A DNA stretch of 64,000 bases, taken from the NCBI GenBank assembly GCA_009193035.1, contig SWDT01000020.1, forward strand, positions 310,001 through 374,000, read 5' to 3'. The notes under the pieces are model-generated. The model was not told the DNA's origin and did no database searches. It was given only the letters and a program-made list of their open reading frames with translations. How positions within the stretch are numbered: the first letter of the stretch is position 1; each line of letters starts with the position of its first letter. Made by a program: the position numbers and the translations under genes. This DNA comes from Halicephalobus mephisto (Eukaryota > Nematoda > Chromadorea > Rhabditida > Panagrolaimidae). Below, one piece after another: positions 1 to 12,847 of this stretch.

Positions 1-3000
1 CCCGGGGTCACAACGAGACCCCCCCGGACAACTGCAAATCAAGTTGCACCCCTTCCCGTAGAACCCGATTGGACATCTTCGTCTGCAAAAAGGACCGTAA
101 TATCCAGGTCTACATTCGCATTTTCCGGATTTAGAATCGCAATATTCACTTCCTTCTTTCGAACATTTGCATTTTGTTTTACAATTTTGACCGAAACTAA
201 AAGGCGGACATTCTTTGTCGCAATTTTCGCCCCAGAATCCAGCAGAACAAATACAGTAACCGAAAATTCTGTCACAATGTCCTCCAGGACATTGCATTTT
301 ACATTCGAATTCGCATTTAGGACCGTAGAATCCAATAGGACAATCATCATCACATGTAGCTCCTTTGGGACATAGACATTCACCTGTTTTTGGATTACAT
401 TTTGAACCTTCACAATCACATAATCCATTGCAATTTTGACCCCATGTACCTTCTGGACAGGAATTTTCGCAAAGTTCACCTTGCCATCCTGGCAAACATT
501 CGCATCTGGATTTGTCCCTGTTACAGTAACCTCCATTTCGACAGTCTTCACACGTAAACTGACAAGAAAGACCAAATTGTCCCGGTTCACATTCTGAAAA
601 AAATTAAAAAACTAAAAAATTTAAATATAAAAAAACTAAAAAAAATCTAAAATCAAAAAAAAAATAAGAAAATTTAAAATTTAAAAATCTAAAATGTTGA
701 AAATTAAATAATTTTAAAATCTTTAAAATCACAACAATGAAAGCAAAAAAAAACCTCGAAAACGTGGAAGAAGGGTCAATCCAGAAGTGATTCTAACTCC
801 ATCAATTTTAACTTGATTTGAAGCTTCTGAAGGAAATGAATATTCAAAAATCCTCTCTTCATCAGCATCAACGTGATCGAACTGCTTTTTGTGGGAATTA
901 AGGGTTTCTGAAATAACTATAAACTAGCAAAACACCAACACAAAAAGCTTCAAAAAATTAAAAATCACAAAAATGTTTAAATTTAAGAATTTTTAGATTT
1001 ACAAAAAGCTTTAAAAAATTAAAAATCACAAAAACGTTTAAATTTTAAAATATTTAGATTCATAAAAAGCTTTAAAAAATTAAAAACCACAAAAATGTTT
1101 AAATTTTAAAATATTTAGATTCATAAAAAGCTTTAAAAAATTAAAAATCATAAAAATATTTAAGTTAAATTTTCTTGTGATTTTTAAATTTTTCTAAATT
1201 CACAAAAAGCTTTAAAAAAATCAAAAACTACAAAAACTCTTAAAAAAACCACAAAAAGCCGAAAATTAATAATTCTCACTTTTAGTCGACTTTGGCAGTA
1301 ATTCATCTGGACCTGCTGTAGTTTAAATTTTTATTTAAAAATAAATTTTAAAAAAATAAATTTTAAAAAAATAAATTTTAAAAAAATAAATTTTAAAAAA
1401 ATAAGTTTTAAAAAATAAATTTTAAAAAAATAAATTTAAAAAAAATAAATTTTAAAAAACCGTACCTATGCAAGTACTGCCGTCAGAATCGATCAAAAAT
1501 CCAGTGAAACATTCGCATCGATGAAATCCTTCTTCATTTTTGCAAATTTGCGAACAATTGCCATTATTATGGAGACATTCGTTAATATCCAAACATGAAA
1601 TTCTGTCATCTCCCAAATCGTAGCCAGAGGGACAAATGCATTCATATCCGCCTTTGGTGTTTTTACATCCATGACTACATCCACCTTGATCAGCTATACA
1701 TTCATTGATATCTTCGCAAGATTTTCCATCGTAAATTAGCATAAATCCATGACCACAAGAACACTCAAAACTGCCTTCCGTGTTGATGCAGACTTGATCA
1801 CAACCGCCGTTATTTTGGGCACATTCATCGACATCTGAAAATTATTATTAAAAAAAATCAAAAAAAACCAAAAAAAAACATTTAAAAAAATCTAAAAAAA
1901 ACCAAAAAAAAAACATTTAAAAAAATCTAAAAAAACCAAAAAAAAACATTTAAAAAAATCAAAAAAAACCAAAAAAAACTTAAAAAAAAACCAAAAAAAC
2001 TTTAAAAATCTAAAAAAACTTTAAAAATATTTAAAAACACCAAAAAATCAAAATTTTTTTAGATTTGAAATTATAAAGTAATTTTAACACGAATTTTTTG
2101 ACTTTTAAAACTCGATTTTTTGAATATCGTTTATAAAATTAGAAAACTTTCAGTATGAAATAATTTGAATTTTTTTATATTTTTGAAAATTTTCGAGATA
2201 GTTTTAAAAGTTTTTGAATTCTGAGAAATTCTAAAAAACAAAAAAATGCACTTCAATCAAAGGAGAACTCGTGGACTCGGCAATCAGTCGTGATCAAAGT
2301 TGTCGATTTCGAATCAATTTTAACTTTAAAATTTGGATTTTTAAATTCAACTTTTTTATTTTTAAATTTAAATTTAGAATTAATTTTTATTTTTAAATTT
2401 AAATTTCGAATTAATTTTATTTTTATTTTTAAATTTAAACCCAAATTTCGAATTTATTTTAGTTTTAATTTTGAATTAATTTTTATTTTTAAACCCAAAT
2501 TTCAAATTTATTTTAGTTTTAATTTTGAAGTAATTTAAATTTAAATTCCGAATTCATTTGATTTTGAACTTTTAAATTTTTAATTAATGTTAATCTCAAA
2601 ATCAAAGACTTCAAATTTGGACCAAACTATTAAGTTTGAAATTTGAAGAAACTTAATTAAAATTGAACAATCAAAAATCGACAACTCTGGCAGTGCTTTC
2701 ACCCAATCGATATACCTTGACAGATATGCCTGTCGACAGGATGGAGTTCGAACCCCGATCTACATCGACAGAAGGTTTCTCCGCTGTCGGGATTTAGACA
2801 AAGTTCGTGACAACTCCCTTGGTCGATCAAGCATTGAGTTCCTTCGGGAATTGTTTCCTTCATCTGGATAATCCTGATCGGCTCATAAAGAGTCTCACTT
2901 CTCCATTGACTGTATTCTTGCCATCCAAGTTCTAATTTTCAAATTAAAATTATTAAAATTAAAAAAATCTTCTTGGACTTCTGCTCCACATAGCGATGAG

Positions 3001-6000
3001 AAAAAAGTAAAAATTGATCTATTAAGTCCAAAAAGATGAGAAAAATAAGTAAAAATTGATCTATTAAGTCCAAAAAGATGAAAAAAAAAGTAAAAATTGA
3101 TCTATTGAGTCCAAAAAAATAATAAAAAATAAGTAAAAATTGATCTATTAAGTCCAAAGACACGAGATATCAAGACAACTCGAATAATTATTACGCAAAA
3201 ACTTGACTTCTTCGTCAACATACAACTGTAGGTCTCCGTGATGTAATATTCCTGTCCTGAACATTTATGTTCCGGTTTTTACAATCTTAACTTAAAAATT
3301 AAAAACCATTTTAGATAACTTAACATCTGTTACACAGTATTTTAAGTTATTTTTTATTTTCTAAATAAAGTTTTAATGTGAAATTTCGAATATTTTTAAA
3401 ATCCAAAGTTAGCCTTCAGAATCCTGGGCTCTGAAGGTTGACTTTTGATTTTTATTATAAATTCAGAATCCATGAGTTTTATTATATTATTTAAGTGCTT
3501 TTTGTTCATTTTTAAGTCTAAAATTGAAATATAAATGTTCCAAATATAAATATTGTTTAATTCAGAATCCAAAATTCTAAAAGTTATCTTTGATTCTGAT
3601 TCTAGATTCAGAACCTATGGGTTTTATTACATTATTTAAATGCTTTTTGTTCATTTTTAAACCTAAAATTAAAATATAAATGTTTGGGACAGGAACATCG
3701 CATAACCTAAGTTCCTCGTTTGTCCTCAGGATATTTCTCTTCTGGACCAATGTTGTGTGGACTTGTGTTCAAATGGATAGATGTATGATTTAACAAAAAT
3801 AAAACGAACCTTTACAAGATTTACCGTCATCCAGAAGCCGGAATCCGTCCCTGCACCCGCATCTGGTCCTTCCGTCCGGCTGTTCGTAACACTCTTGTTC
3901 GCATCCTCCATTTCTTATGTCACATCCGTCATTTTTAGGCACACATGACCTTCCATCATCCGCTAATCTATATCCGGCGAAACATCGGCATCTGAAGGCC
4001 CCGAAAGTATTGACACATTCGTGTTGGCAATGACTGGCTTCGACGGATTTGCATTCATCTACATCTACACAAGTCCTCTGATTAATGTCTAATCTATATC
4101 CTGGATAACATTGACATTTAGCCCTTCCGTTGTCGTTTATACAGTGATGTTCACATCCTCCCTTGTTCTCGGCACAGGGGTCGATCGCTGAAATCCCCAG
4201 TTCCTCATTAGCATTCAGCGTAATTAAAGGTTTTAAAAAGGGATTCAAACAATGAGCTTTTGTCTTTTAAACAATTACTTTTCTATGAAAGCAAGACAGA
4301 AGTCAAGAACAGAACTGTCCGTTTTCAAACTTTCAAATCAATTTCGAATTAATTCAACTTTAAAAATTCGAAAAAAATCTAACTTCGAAAATCAAAAAAT
4401 TCAAATCGAATTAATTCAATTTCGAAAAAAATCTAACTTCGAAAAATTCAAATTCGAAAAAAATTTGTTTAACTTCGAAAATCAAAAAACTTAAATCGAA
4501 TTAATTCGATTTCGAAAAAACTTTAACTTCGAAAATCGAAAAATTCAAATTCGAAAAAAATTTGTTTAATTTGAAAAATCGAAAAAATTAAACTTGAACC
4601 GGATTAATTCGACTTCGAAGATTCGAAAACTTGACAATTCTGGTCAAGAACTTTGGAACTAAGTAAGCTTGAAAATCAATCATTTTTGAATAAAAATGTT
4701 TTTCAATATTCTGGAAATTTTCCAAGGTTTAGGATTTGAATGATTTCATATATGAAAGAAGGGATTTTTGGGATTTTAGATTTTCTAAAAATACTTCATT
4801 TAAAGGATTTCTTAAATAAATTTAATATTAAGATTATGAAGGTTCTTGAGTAGGTATATATTTCCAGCCTCAGGGTCAGTGCCGAGGTTTAGAAAATAAT
4901 CGAAACCAAAGCCAAATTGAATTTTTACATAATAATTGAACAGCTCATTTGCCGAAATGTTGCGAGCAAACTGCCGATTTTTACTTTAATTTCGGAATTT
5001 TTATATAAGTAAATATAAAAAGGTAGTAAATTAACTTAAATATTGCAAACAAACTGCAGATTTTTACTTTAATTTCGAAATTTTTATCAAAATAAATATA
5101 AAAAGGTAGTAAATTAACTTAAATACTGCGAGTAAACTGCAGATTTTTACTTTAGTTTTAAATTTTCTGTATAAATAAATATAAAAAGTCGATAAATTAA
5201 CTTAAATACTGCGAGCAAATTGCAGATTTTTACTTTAATTTTGGAATTTTCTATATAAGTAAATATAAAAAGGTAGTAAATTAACTTAAATATTGCGAGC
5301 AAACTGCAGATTTTTACTTTAATTTTGGAATTTTCTATATAAGTAAATATAAAAAGTCGATAAATTAGCTTAAATACTGCGAGCAAACTGCAGATTTTTA
5401 CTTTTACTTTGATGCTGACTTATCTGCCTAAACTTTGAAAGTAAACTGCAGATTTTACTTTTACTTTGATATCGATTGCTTTGGACTTTGGCACATGTAT
5501 TTATGTATGGAGAATCTCCTTGAATAATGGACTTACGGTAACAGGTCCGTTTGTCATCTGCGAGGACGTATCCGACGCGGCATCGGCACCGGAAGAACCG
5601 ACCATTTTTTTCTTCACAAAGCTGCTGACATCCGCCGTTTTCCGCTGAACAGCTGTTTTGATCTGAAAATTTTAAATTTTATTGTTTTTGGAATTTTCCC
5701 TGAATTTTTTCTTTCCTAATTGGCTTATTGGTCAGTTGTCAGATTTGGTTTGGCCGTTAGATGGCCATAATTGCCGTTTTCCATCTTGACCTCACTTGAG
5801 AGGTCGAGAACGGATTTTTGGCGCTATATAGAACAATTTTCAAACAACACTTACCTACACATTTCCTGCCGTCGACAGATAGCTGCTTATCAGGAGGACA
5901 ATCGCATCTATGCCCTCCGGGCGTGTTTACACATCTATATTCACATCCACCGTTTTCAGTTTTACATTCATCGATGTCAACACAAGTCCTGGAATCTTCT

Positions 6001-9000
6001 CCGAGCTCAAATCCGGCAAAACAACGACAGTAAAACGTCCCAATGGTGTTGACGCAATCGTGATGACATCCGCCGTTGTTTGTCAAGCATTCATTCACAT
6101 CTGAAATCACCTTTCATGTAAAAAAACAACTCAAAAATAAACAAAAAAAATCTAAAACAATTTAACAAAAAAAAATATATAAAAAGTAATCAGTAATATT
6201 TAAAAAATATAAAAATCAATGAAAAATATATTAAAAATATTAAAAAACTATATAAAAGTAATAAAAAGTATTAAAAATATATTAAAAATATTAAAAAACT
6301 ACATAAAAGTAATAAAAATATGAAAAATATATTGAAAATATAAAAAACTATATAAAAATAATAAAAAAATATGAAAAATATTAAAAAAATATTTTAGAAA
6401 TACATAAAAGTAATTATTAATATGGAAATATATAAAGTAATTAATAATATGGAAATATATAAAAAGTAATTAATAATATGGAAATATATAAAAAGTAATC
6501 AGTAATATAGAAAACATACCGTATTGACATTGAGCTCCTTGGAATCCCTCTGTACAATGACAAAGTTGTTCTGTTTCGTGAGCGTGGGGGATACAGGTTC
6601 CTCCATTTTGACAAATATCGGCTGTACAGTTTGCTGGAAATTAATTTTGTTAAAAATCAGTTTTATTAAGAAATTAGCCTTTGGTTGGAAATTATTATTT
6701 TTATTTTAAAAAACTTTTAAGATGTGTCTTTTAGATTTCAAAATCGAACTAAACTAAAATTGCAGTTTGCGTGCAACGTCCTGACAAGTTAACTGGACTG
6801 TCCTAACTAGTTTGAGGTTTTTAAAAATTGATTTCATATATCGAATTCACTAGGGTTAAGCTGATAAGAGGATTCCAGGTGTTAGAAAGTTTCAACGATC
6901 TTGGATCTTTGTTCTTCTGAAAGTACAACGTATTGTAGAGGTTTTAGGTAAAGTTACGGAGGTGAAACAAAAATTCACGTGGAAAATTAACCTTGTTGAA
7001 GTGCAGTCAACTCCAAGAGTGTGGTCTCGGGACGAAAAGCCCTGCGGTACTGTAGTGGAGAAGAACAGAGCATTAATTTCCTCAATTCCCGCCATTTTCA
7101 CTTATTATTTTTCGTTATTTACTTTTTACTTTCTATTTTCTACTATTTATACACTTGACAGTTCTATCTTCCTACTTTTTACGCGGTTCTGGCACGAAAA
7201 ACCCCGTGTATCAGTTAACTACATTGTGTTGATTTTTATTAATTTCGGCTTATTATGATTTATTGTTCTTATTTTCCGTATAATTGTTGGCGCTGAATAT
7301 TCTAAGCTACTTTCCCTATCACTCAGAACCCAGCAAAGACCAACTTCGATCTGGCTAAAGTATGTTAATTTGTATATGCCGATTATGAATTTAATTTTTA
7401 ACATTTTTCCAGATATGAACTTAGAATTGATATGTTCTATTCAGTAGCGGTGTATTTCTTTGAAGTCCCCAATTCCCACGGAGATCAATTTTGCTTCATT
7501 AATTTGCCTTCATGAGTGTTCGATCCCTTTTGTAACTTGGCAAAACATTTAGAAACAAGACGAGAGTCGATGATCTGGGCAAATATTTGCAAATTCGGAG
7601 AGTTCTGTTGTCCGGGTTGTTGCTACCGCAAGGTCTAGCCTTTTGGACTAATAACCCTGCGGATTTACAAGGTCCGATCTATTTCGACTCTTGAAGATAA
7701 AATTCTTCTTTTCGAGAGCTTTCAAAAGTAAAACAATAGAAATTCGAAAACGATCCCTCTTGACCTTGATTGTATCTGTTCCGGCATGTGTTATCTAGTC
7801 CAAAAAACAGACTCCGAAGGTTAAAATGGCAATTAGGGTCTATCGGCACGCTTTTGTGTTTGAACAAGACTCTCGAAACGAAAACCGACCTCTTTGACAA
7901 CCGAGCTCTCCCGGTACATGGACCCAGCCTGGACAGCACTCCGGAATCGTATGTCTTCGTTTTCTGACAACATTCTTGTGGGTACGGTAATATACAACTC
8001 TGAAAAATTTATCTCAATCCCTCGGAACTTGAATCTTCATTAAGGTAATTAATTTGCGTCAGATTTTGTGAATTGTTTTCCCACAAGATTGGACGATTCG
8101 TCAAATACAAAAATTCTTTTCTAATTGCTTAATTTTCTGGTCTGTTGAATAAATCACTTATTTAACGCATTTGTGAAGAAAGATAAGGCCAAATCTTGCA
8201 AAACGGCAAGTGTCGACGACCTTGTCGATTGCCGCTTCGGATCCTTTTAGAATTATCTGCCCTTCCATCTCGGCATCAACTGCCAAAAATGAAGGATTGT
8301 CTTCCGATCTAACCACAGGTGGCCAAAAAGAGGTCAATTGTAGTTCGAAAATCATATTATAAAAAAGCAAAAAATGCAATAAAAGCAGAAAAGTGGTCTC
8401 GAGGGGAATTTTCTAATCGAGACCAGCAATTGTAAAATTTAGTGTTTATGTAGTCTAGGATCACATTATTATAAAAATAAAGTTTTTTAAGAAAATTTCG
8501 AAAAAATGGTCCCGAGAGGAATTTTTGGAATTTTCCAGTCAGGACCAAAAAGCGCGAAATTTAGTGTTTTTCTGTTTTTTAAGTTTTAGAGCACCTAGTA
8601 GATTCTGGAGACTTCTAGAATCGTATTTAATGATATTTAACGTCACCCAATACTGTACTTGAGAAATCCCCTGGGGCATGTTTTATTTTTCATGATAATA
8701 ATATTGAATATTATTTGTGAAAAATAAACCATACTGTTTAAGATTGAAATTATAGATTTTTTTGAAGACAATCGGCCTTTGAAAAAAGATTATCAAAAAT
8801 GAATGAAAAGGTGACGAAAAACCATCAAAATTAACGACTTTGAGGTCGTCGTTTTCTTTGAACAAAAAAAAGATAATCATGAGAACTGTCTTTGAGGTCA
8901 AGGATTATGTTCAATATTGAATAAATCGATTTAAACTCACTTTGGCTCTCTTACAGTACACGCTGCAAAAAGACCGTTACAGTTGGGTTTTCTGGATCTG

Positions 9001-11754
9001 ACGTACTTGGTGTAGGCCTGCAGGCAAGGCTGCTTCACCGTCACGATCTCGACCTCCTCATGAGGACACACATTTTTCCTGAAATTTCAAATTTAAATAA
9101 ACTTTTACAAAAATTTTAAAATTTAAATACATTTTTATAAAAATTTCGAAATTTCTAAGTTTTATAAATTTTTACAACTTTTTAATTTTTAAAATTTTTT
9201 ACAATTTTTATTTTTAAATTTTTATAATTTTTGTAATTTTTATTTTTTTATTTTTTTAAATTTTATAATTTTTATTTTTTTATTTTTAAAAATTTTTGTA
9301 ATTTTTATTTTTTTATTTTTGTAATTTTTATTTTTTTATTTTTTATATTAGTGTGATTTGTTTTCACTTTTTTTGGGACGAGAAATGTGCACTTGAGAGT
9401 TGATCCGAGGTCGTTCTGGCGCCTCTTAAAAAAGTTTTGCAAAGGAAAAACTGACACTAAGCCTTTTCAGAAAAGGCCATGCTGATCCCCTCGTTGCCAA
9501 CAAAGCCACAAATTCCCTTGATTGATTGGTCTTTTCTCAATTGTCGCCCTAATACTGTACAACTTCCTTTTTCGATATATCAAAAAAGATGATCAATTAT
9601 TTACGAAAACAAAATTTGCATAATTTTTAATTGGTTTCTTATTAATTTTCAGTTTCGAAGGAAACAAAAGATTAATCGTTCACAACAGGCTTCCGGAAGA
9701 CGGGAAATTAATAAACAGTTGTGGATTCCGAAGACAATTCAAGCAAATTGCCCCAGGGGATTTCTCAAGTACAGTATTAGGTGACGTTAAATATCATTAA
9801 ATACGATTCTAGAAGTCTCCAGAATCTACTAGGTGCTCTAAAACTTAAAAAAAACATTGAAAAACACTAAATTTCGCGCTTTTTGGTCCTGACTGGAAAA
9901 TTCCGAAAATTCCTCTCGGGACCATTTTTTCGAAATTTTCTAAAAAAACTTTATTTTTATAATAATGTGATCCTAGACTACATAAACACTAAATTTTACA
10001 ATTGCTGGTCTCGAGGGGAAAATTCTAAAAATTCTTGTTAAAAAATTTTTTTCTGAAATTCCGTAATAAAATTTGGTTTTTTAATAATGTGATTTTTGAA
10101 TCGTTTAAATTTTGAATGTTTTTTGTGGGAGTGTAAATCCAGATTTTTACTTTTGAAATTCAAATTCCAGTCGTTTCATATTTGACAAGCTCATAAATCG
10201 CCGAAGGAAGTATCGACCGTAAACTCACACCCTTCGAAAGCGGAAACTGTTGCCTATATCAGGAGATCGAGTTTCCTTTCTTGGTTTGTCCACAAAGAAA
10301 TGGTTGTTAGTTTTCCCGGAATCGAAAATTATTATTAAAGGCACTATTTGCGTTTCTTTGATCCATCTTGTTGCAAAAGAAATTGTTTCCGCATGCTGTG
10401 GAATGCAAAATTAACTCTCAGCACGAAAGTCTGACAACGATAATAAAATTGCAAATTTAAGGATGAAAAGTGAGATTTTAGGACTAAGAAACAGAAAAAA
10501 GAAGTTGATTCTCACCACGAAAATCTCTGAAGAGAGTAATGAACTGGCAAATTCACCAGTGCGAGTCGAATCGCGAGAGGAACAAAGAGAAGACAGAAAT
10601 CAACTCTCATCACGAAAATCTCTGAAGACAGTAATGAACTGGCAAATTCATCAGTGCGAGTCGAATCGCGAGAGGAACAAAGAGAAGACAGAAATCAACT
10701 CTCACCACGAAAATTCCTGAATACCGTAATGAACTGGCAAATTCACCAGTGCGAGTCGAACGTTGCACAAAAATCAACTGTGTAAAGAAATTTCTAAATT
10801 TAACGTTAATATATGGGTTTTTTATATTATTGACTATTCTCTATTAATTTTATTCTTACTTTATTGTATTGTTATCTGTACTATGCGTTTATTTCAGGAT
10901 AAGTTTGCAGGAAAGACCCGACTGAGTACTGGACGGAACTTAGACCACAATTATCTACAAGGAATTGATTGTTAGTTTTCCCGGAATTGAATATTATTAT
11001 TAAAGGCATTATTTGCGTTTCTTTGATCCATCTTGTTGCAAAAGAAATCGTTTCCGCAAATGAGTCAAAATTATACGATTGGGAGACTTGGATCGAGTTG
11101 GAGGAATTCCGAAAAGTCATCGAGTTTCTTTTTTCCCTCGACAAGCTCCAGTAATTTTGATTGAATTAATTTATTTTGGTCTTGAACGGAATAGTTTCGA
11201 ATGTTTTGGGTGGGGAAAGGAACTAATCCGGCACTTGGCCATTCGGTTGAGGAAATAACGGCGGATTGCGCAAATCTTTGGATTAGTTTCGAGGACAAGT
11301 CAAGAAGCACCTGTTGTTCTGACTAGCTTTCAAACGAACGGCAGCTTTGGTGGAAGGGCTTATTAATTATTGTATGAAATTTCGTCTCAAGATTTAGGAA
11401 ATTTCAAAACGCAATTTCCCTCAAAAAATAAAATTTTAAAAAATTCCGAGTTATTTTTGACGGAAATTTTCCAATCGAGACCGAAAAATGCAAAATTTCT
11501 TAATTTTGAAAGATTTAGTAGATTCTGGAAACTTAAAACCTTACTCGACGGTGTCTAACCTCACCCAAGGACCGTAATCGACGGACTTCCCCTGAGGCAA
11601 TCTTTGATTTTTCTTAAGAAATGGAAACTCACTGTCCGATCCGCAGCTCCTGCAGCTGTACATCCACGAGAGATCCTCCGGAAGTTCCCAAAATGAGGAA
11701 ACTCGGAATTAGGAATAAAATTAATAAAATAATCGATCCAGGATAATCCGCCAT
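1..11754 (-). CDS. Secreted EMI plus multi-EGF protein, MEGF6-like; 3' end runs off the window
   Basis: Exons read down the minus strand: 11754-11633, 9078-8941, 7999-7890, 6633-6520, 6100-5855, 5662-5537, 4187-3810, 2931-2716, 1834-1466, 1315-1280, 907-755, 593-1. Every junction keeps phase, giving 867 codons with no stop. The protein begins with a hydrophobic signal peptide ([20 protein letters not shown]). An EMI domain spans the next three exons ([17 protein letters not shown], then IPECCPGW). It is followed by an ordinary EGF (CQNGGTC), then about ten calcium-binding EGFs with DVNEC/DIDEC/DVDEC starts. A non-EGF linker (755-907) leads to laminin-type EGFs ending in [13 protein letters not shown] at the window edge. 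EMI, then cbEGF, then laminin-type EGF is the order in vertebrate MEGF6. It is probably an extracellular-matrix or receptor ectodomain; a transmembrane segment would lie beyond base 1. Confidence 0.88.
947..1250. repeat. About 60-bp tandem repeat in an EMI/EGF intron
   Basis: Four to five imperfect units built on CACAAAAAGCTTTAAAAAATT fill the intron between the exons at 755-907 and 1280-1315. Confidence 0.75.
1325..1460. repeat. AT-rich short tandem repeat
   Basis: Seven or more copies of a 15-16-bp unit, AAAAATAAATTTTA, fill the intron before the exon at 1466-1834. A homologous A-rich run (AAAAAAATCAAAAAAAACC) fills 1850-2040. Confidence 0.75.
2945..3165. repeat. About 45-bp minisatellite
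   Basis: Four units of AAAAATTGATCTATTAAGTC with spacer. A looser pair of about 130-bp direct repeats (AGAATCCATGAGTTTTATTA and AGAACCTATGGGTTTTATTA) follows at 3420-3700 in the same intron. Confidence 0.75.
4940..5462. repeat. About 90-bp minisatellite, five to six units
   Basis: Units carry GAGCAAACTGCAGATTTTTAC and AAGTAAATATAAAAAGGTAG. They fill the intron between the EGF exons at 3810-4187 and 5537-5662. Units are over 85% identical by eye, so expansion is recent. Confidence 0.85.
6891..7095 (-). other. Possible nested two-exon mini-gene or gene fragment
   Basis: Within the 7889-6634 intron of the EMI/EGF gene, an ATG at 7095 opens a non-repetitive reading frame starting [12 protein letters not shown]. 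It has a plausible donor at CAACAAG/GTTAAT and an acceptor TACTTTCAG about 75 bases later. The splice joins in phase to RRTKIQDR and a stop near 6891, giving about 42 residues. I do not recognise it. It could be a retained fragment of another gene, a small protein or chance. Confidence 0.25.
8158..8340 (-). other. Coding-looking fragment of unknown origin
   Basis: In the intron between EMI exons 2 and 3 the minus strand reads [17 protein letters not shown], then about 25 more well-composed residues and a stop. It uses balanced codons unlike the surrounding AT-rich intron. No splice signals fit it into the EMI gene. It may be a remnant of a duplicated gene. Confidence 0.25.
8418..8677. repeat. 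Left arm of a 260-bp inverted repeat flanking EMI exon 2
   Basis: This block is nearly the reverse complement of 9750-10014. It starts TCGAGACCAGC and ends ATCCCCTGGGGC. It lies in the intron just downstream (minus strand) of the exon at 8941-9078. Related single copies are seen at 11460-11600 and 58070-58220, and shorter relatives at 46525-46890, so it belongs to a dispersed family. Confidence 0.85.
9750..10014. repeat. Right arm of the inverted repeat flanking EMI exon 2
   Basis: It begins GCCCCAGGGGATTTC and ends GCTGGTCTCGA, mirroring 8418-8677 with only scattered mismatches. About 1070 bp separate the arms, and that loop contains the EMI-domain exon. Confidence 0.85.
10307..11307 (-). 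pseudogene. Duplicated coding-like blocks in EMI intron 1
   Basis: An 88-bp block at 10307-10393 is repeated at 10971-11060 with about 93% identity. Read on the minus strand both encode [22 protein letters not shown] and SGKTNN in an open frame. Just upstream (minus strand), 11307-11075 is a second open frame with natural-looking composition, running from [14 protein letters not shown] to [10 protein letters not shown] and then a stop. No splice path into the EMI gene is apparent. This looks like a decayed, partly duplicated gene or transposon ORF. I do not recognise the family. Confidence 0.35.
10495..10765. repeat. 95-bp tandem repeat, three units
   Basis: Units start near 10513, 10608 and 10703 and contain CACGAAAATCTCTGAAGA, GTAATGAACTGGCAAATTCA and GCGAGTCGAATCGCGAGAGG. 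Related sequence in the opposite orientation lies at 31960-32300 in the DUF3421 intron. Confidence 0.85.
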
Positions 11755-12847
11755 TTTTGAGAATTTCAATTGGCTTTAAAAGTTATAATTTTGCGGCCAA
11801 GTTTTCATCGAGGGACAAAGACCCCCTGACGGGTTCTCTTCTGGAGTTAGACAAATCTATTTGAAAATTCCTAAAATTTTGTCTAAAATAAAAATTTTAG
11901 AAAACTTTAGGGAATTTTCTTGCGCAATATCGGAAGTTTAAAAACTTCAAATTTTGACAATCAAGATATTAATTAAAAATCCTCAAGGGAACTGCCAAAA
12001 TGGGCAAAAATGGTCACTCAAACAAGTGAGTGGTCTATTTGTCCGGAAAATCACAGAAACAAAACGGCCACTCCCACTCGCTCGCGCAAAAACGAATTTT
12101 GTTTGGCCGAAATTTTGGCAAAAAGGGGAAATAAGGGTATTCTTTCCAATGAGCTTCAGAATCTCATGTTATTTTTTAAAATAAAAAAATTGATCAATTG
12201 ACATGCAGGTGCGACCATTCATTCCGTCTTGGCCATGACATTTGACCCTTCCGTGATCTTCAATTAACTGAAAATCGGTCAAAGGTCTGGGATACTGTAG
12301 AAAAATGACGGAAAATGATGTCAAAACATCAATGTTCAAAGTCTTATCTCTGCTCCAGAAGTGTTATCTCCAAAATCAACGTCATCTACGAAGTTAGGTT
12401 CCTGATAAAAGCCCGGATAAATCTGTATAAAACTGACTCTTGAGAAACATTTTTATTCAATTTTATACTTCATCGATTTTAGAAAAAAATTTATTTTTAC
12501 ATAAGTTAGAATTTTAGAAAATTTCGCTAATTTTTAAATAAAACCGATTTTTTTAAGTTTTTATTCAATTTTATACTTCATCGATTTTAGAAAAAAATTT
12601 ATTTTTAAATAAGTTAGAATTTTAGAGAATTTCGATAATTTTTTAAATAAAATTGATTTTCGAAAAACAATTTGATTTTATACTTAACAGATTTTAGGAA
12701 GAATTTTTGATTATTTTTATATAAAAAGTAGGGAAAAATTTTTGTATAGAAATTTCAGAGAAAATTAATTTTTTTTTGTATAAAAATATCAAAGAAAAAT
12801 TATTTTTTTATATAAAAATTTTTAGAAAATTAATTACAAAATAACCT
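11755..12847. other. Intergenic region between EMI/EGF and DUF19 genes
   Basis: These genes diverge, so both promoters should lie here. 12480-12840 is AT-rich with a 90-bp direct repeat (TTTATACTTCATCGATTTTAG twice). On the minus strand 12430-12190 contains two short coding-like frames (YPGFYQEPNFVDD, and RPLTDFQLIEDHGRV after an acceptor TTTCTACAG). I could not join them into a gene. Confidence 0.4.

Noticed and set aside
20..27. Apparent frameshift in the last EGF near the C7 run
   Set aside because: Recounting the run as seven C keeps [12 protein letters not shown] in frame to base 1.
39..590. Long minus-strand frame [15 protein letters not shown]...
   Set aside because: It is out of frame with the EGF exon. 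The true frame gives [11 protein letters not shown] and regular cysteine spacing.
7605..7685. tRNA-like stem region GGTCTAGCC...GGTCCGATC
   Set aside because: No T-loop GTTCRA consensus or consistent acceptor stem could be folded.
12190..12430. Two minus-strand coding-like frames upstream of the EMI gene
   Set aside because: No GT donor joins them and the EMI gene already has a good start with signal peptide; recorded only as a note.
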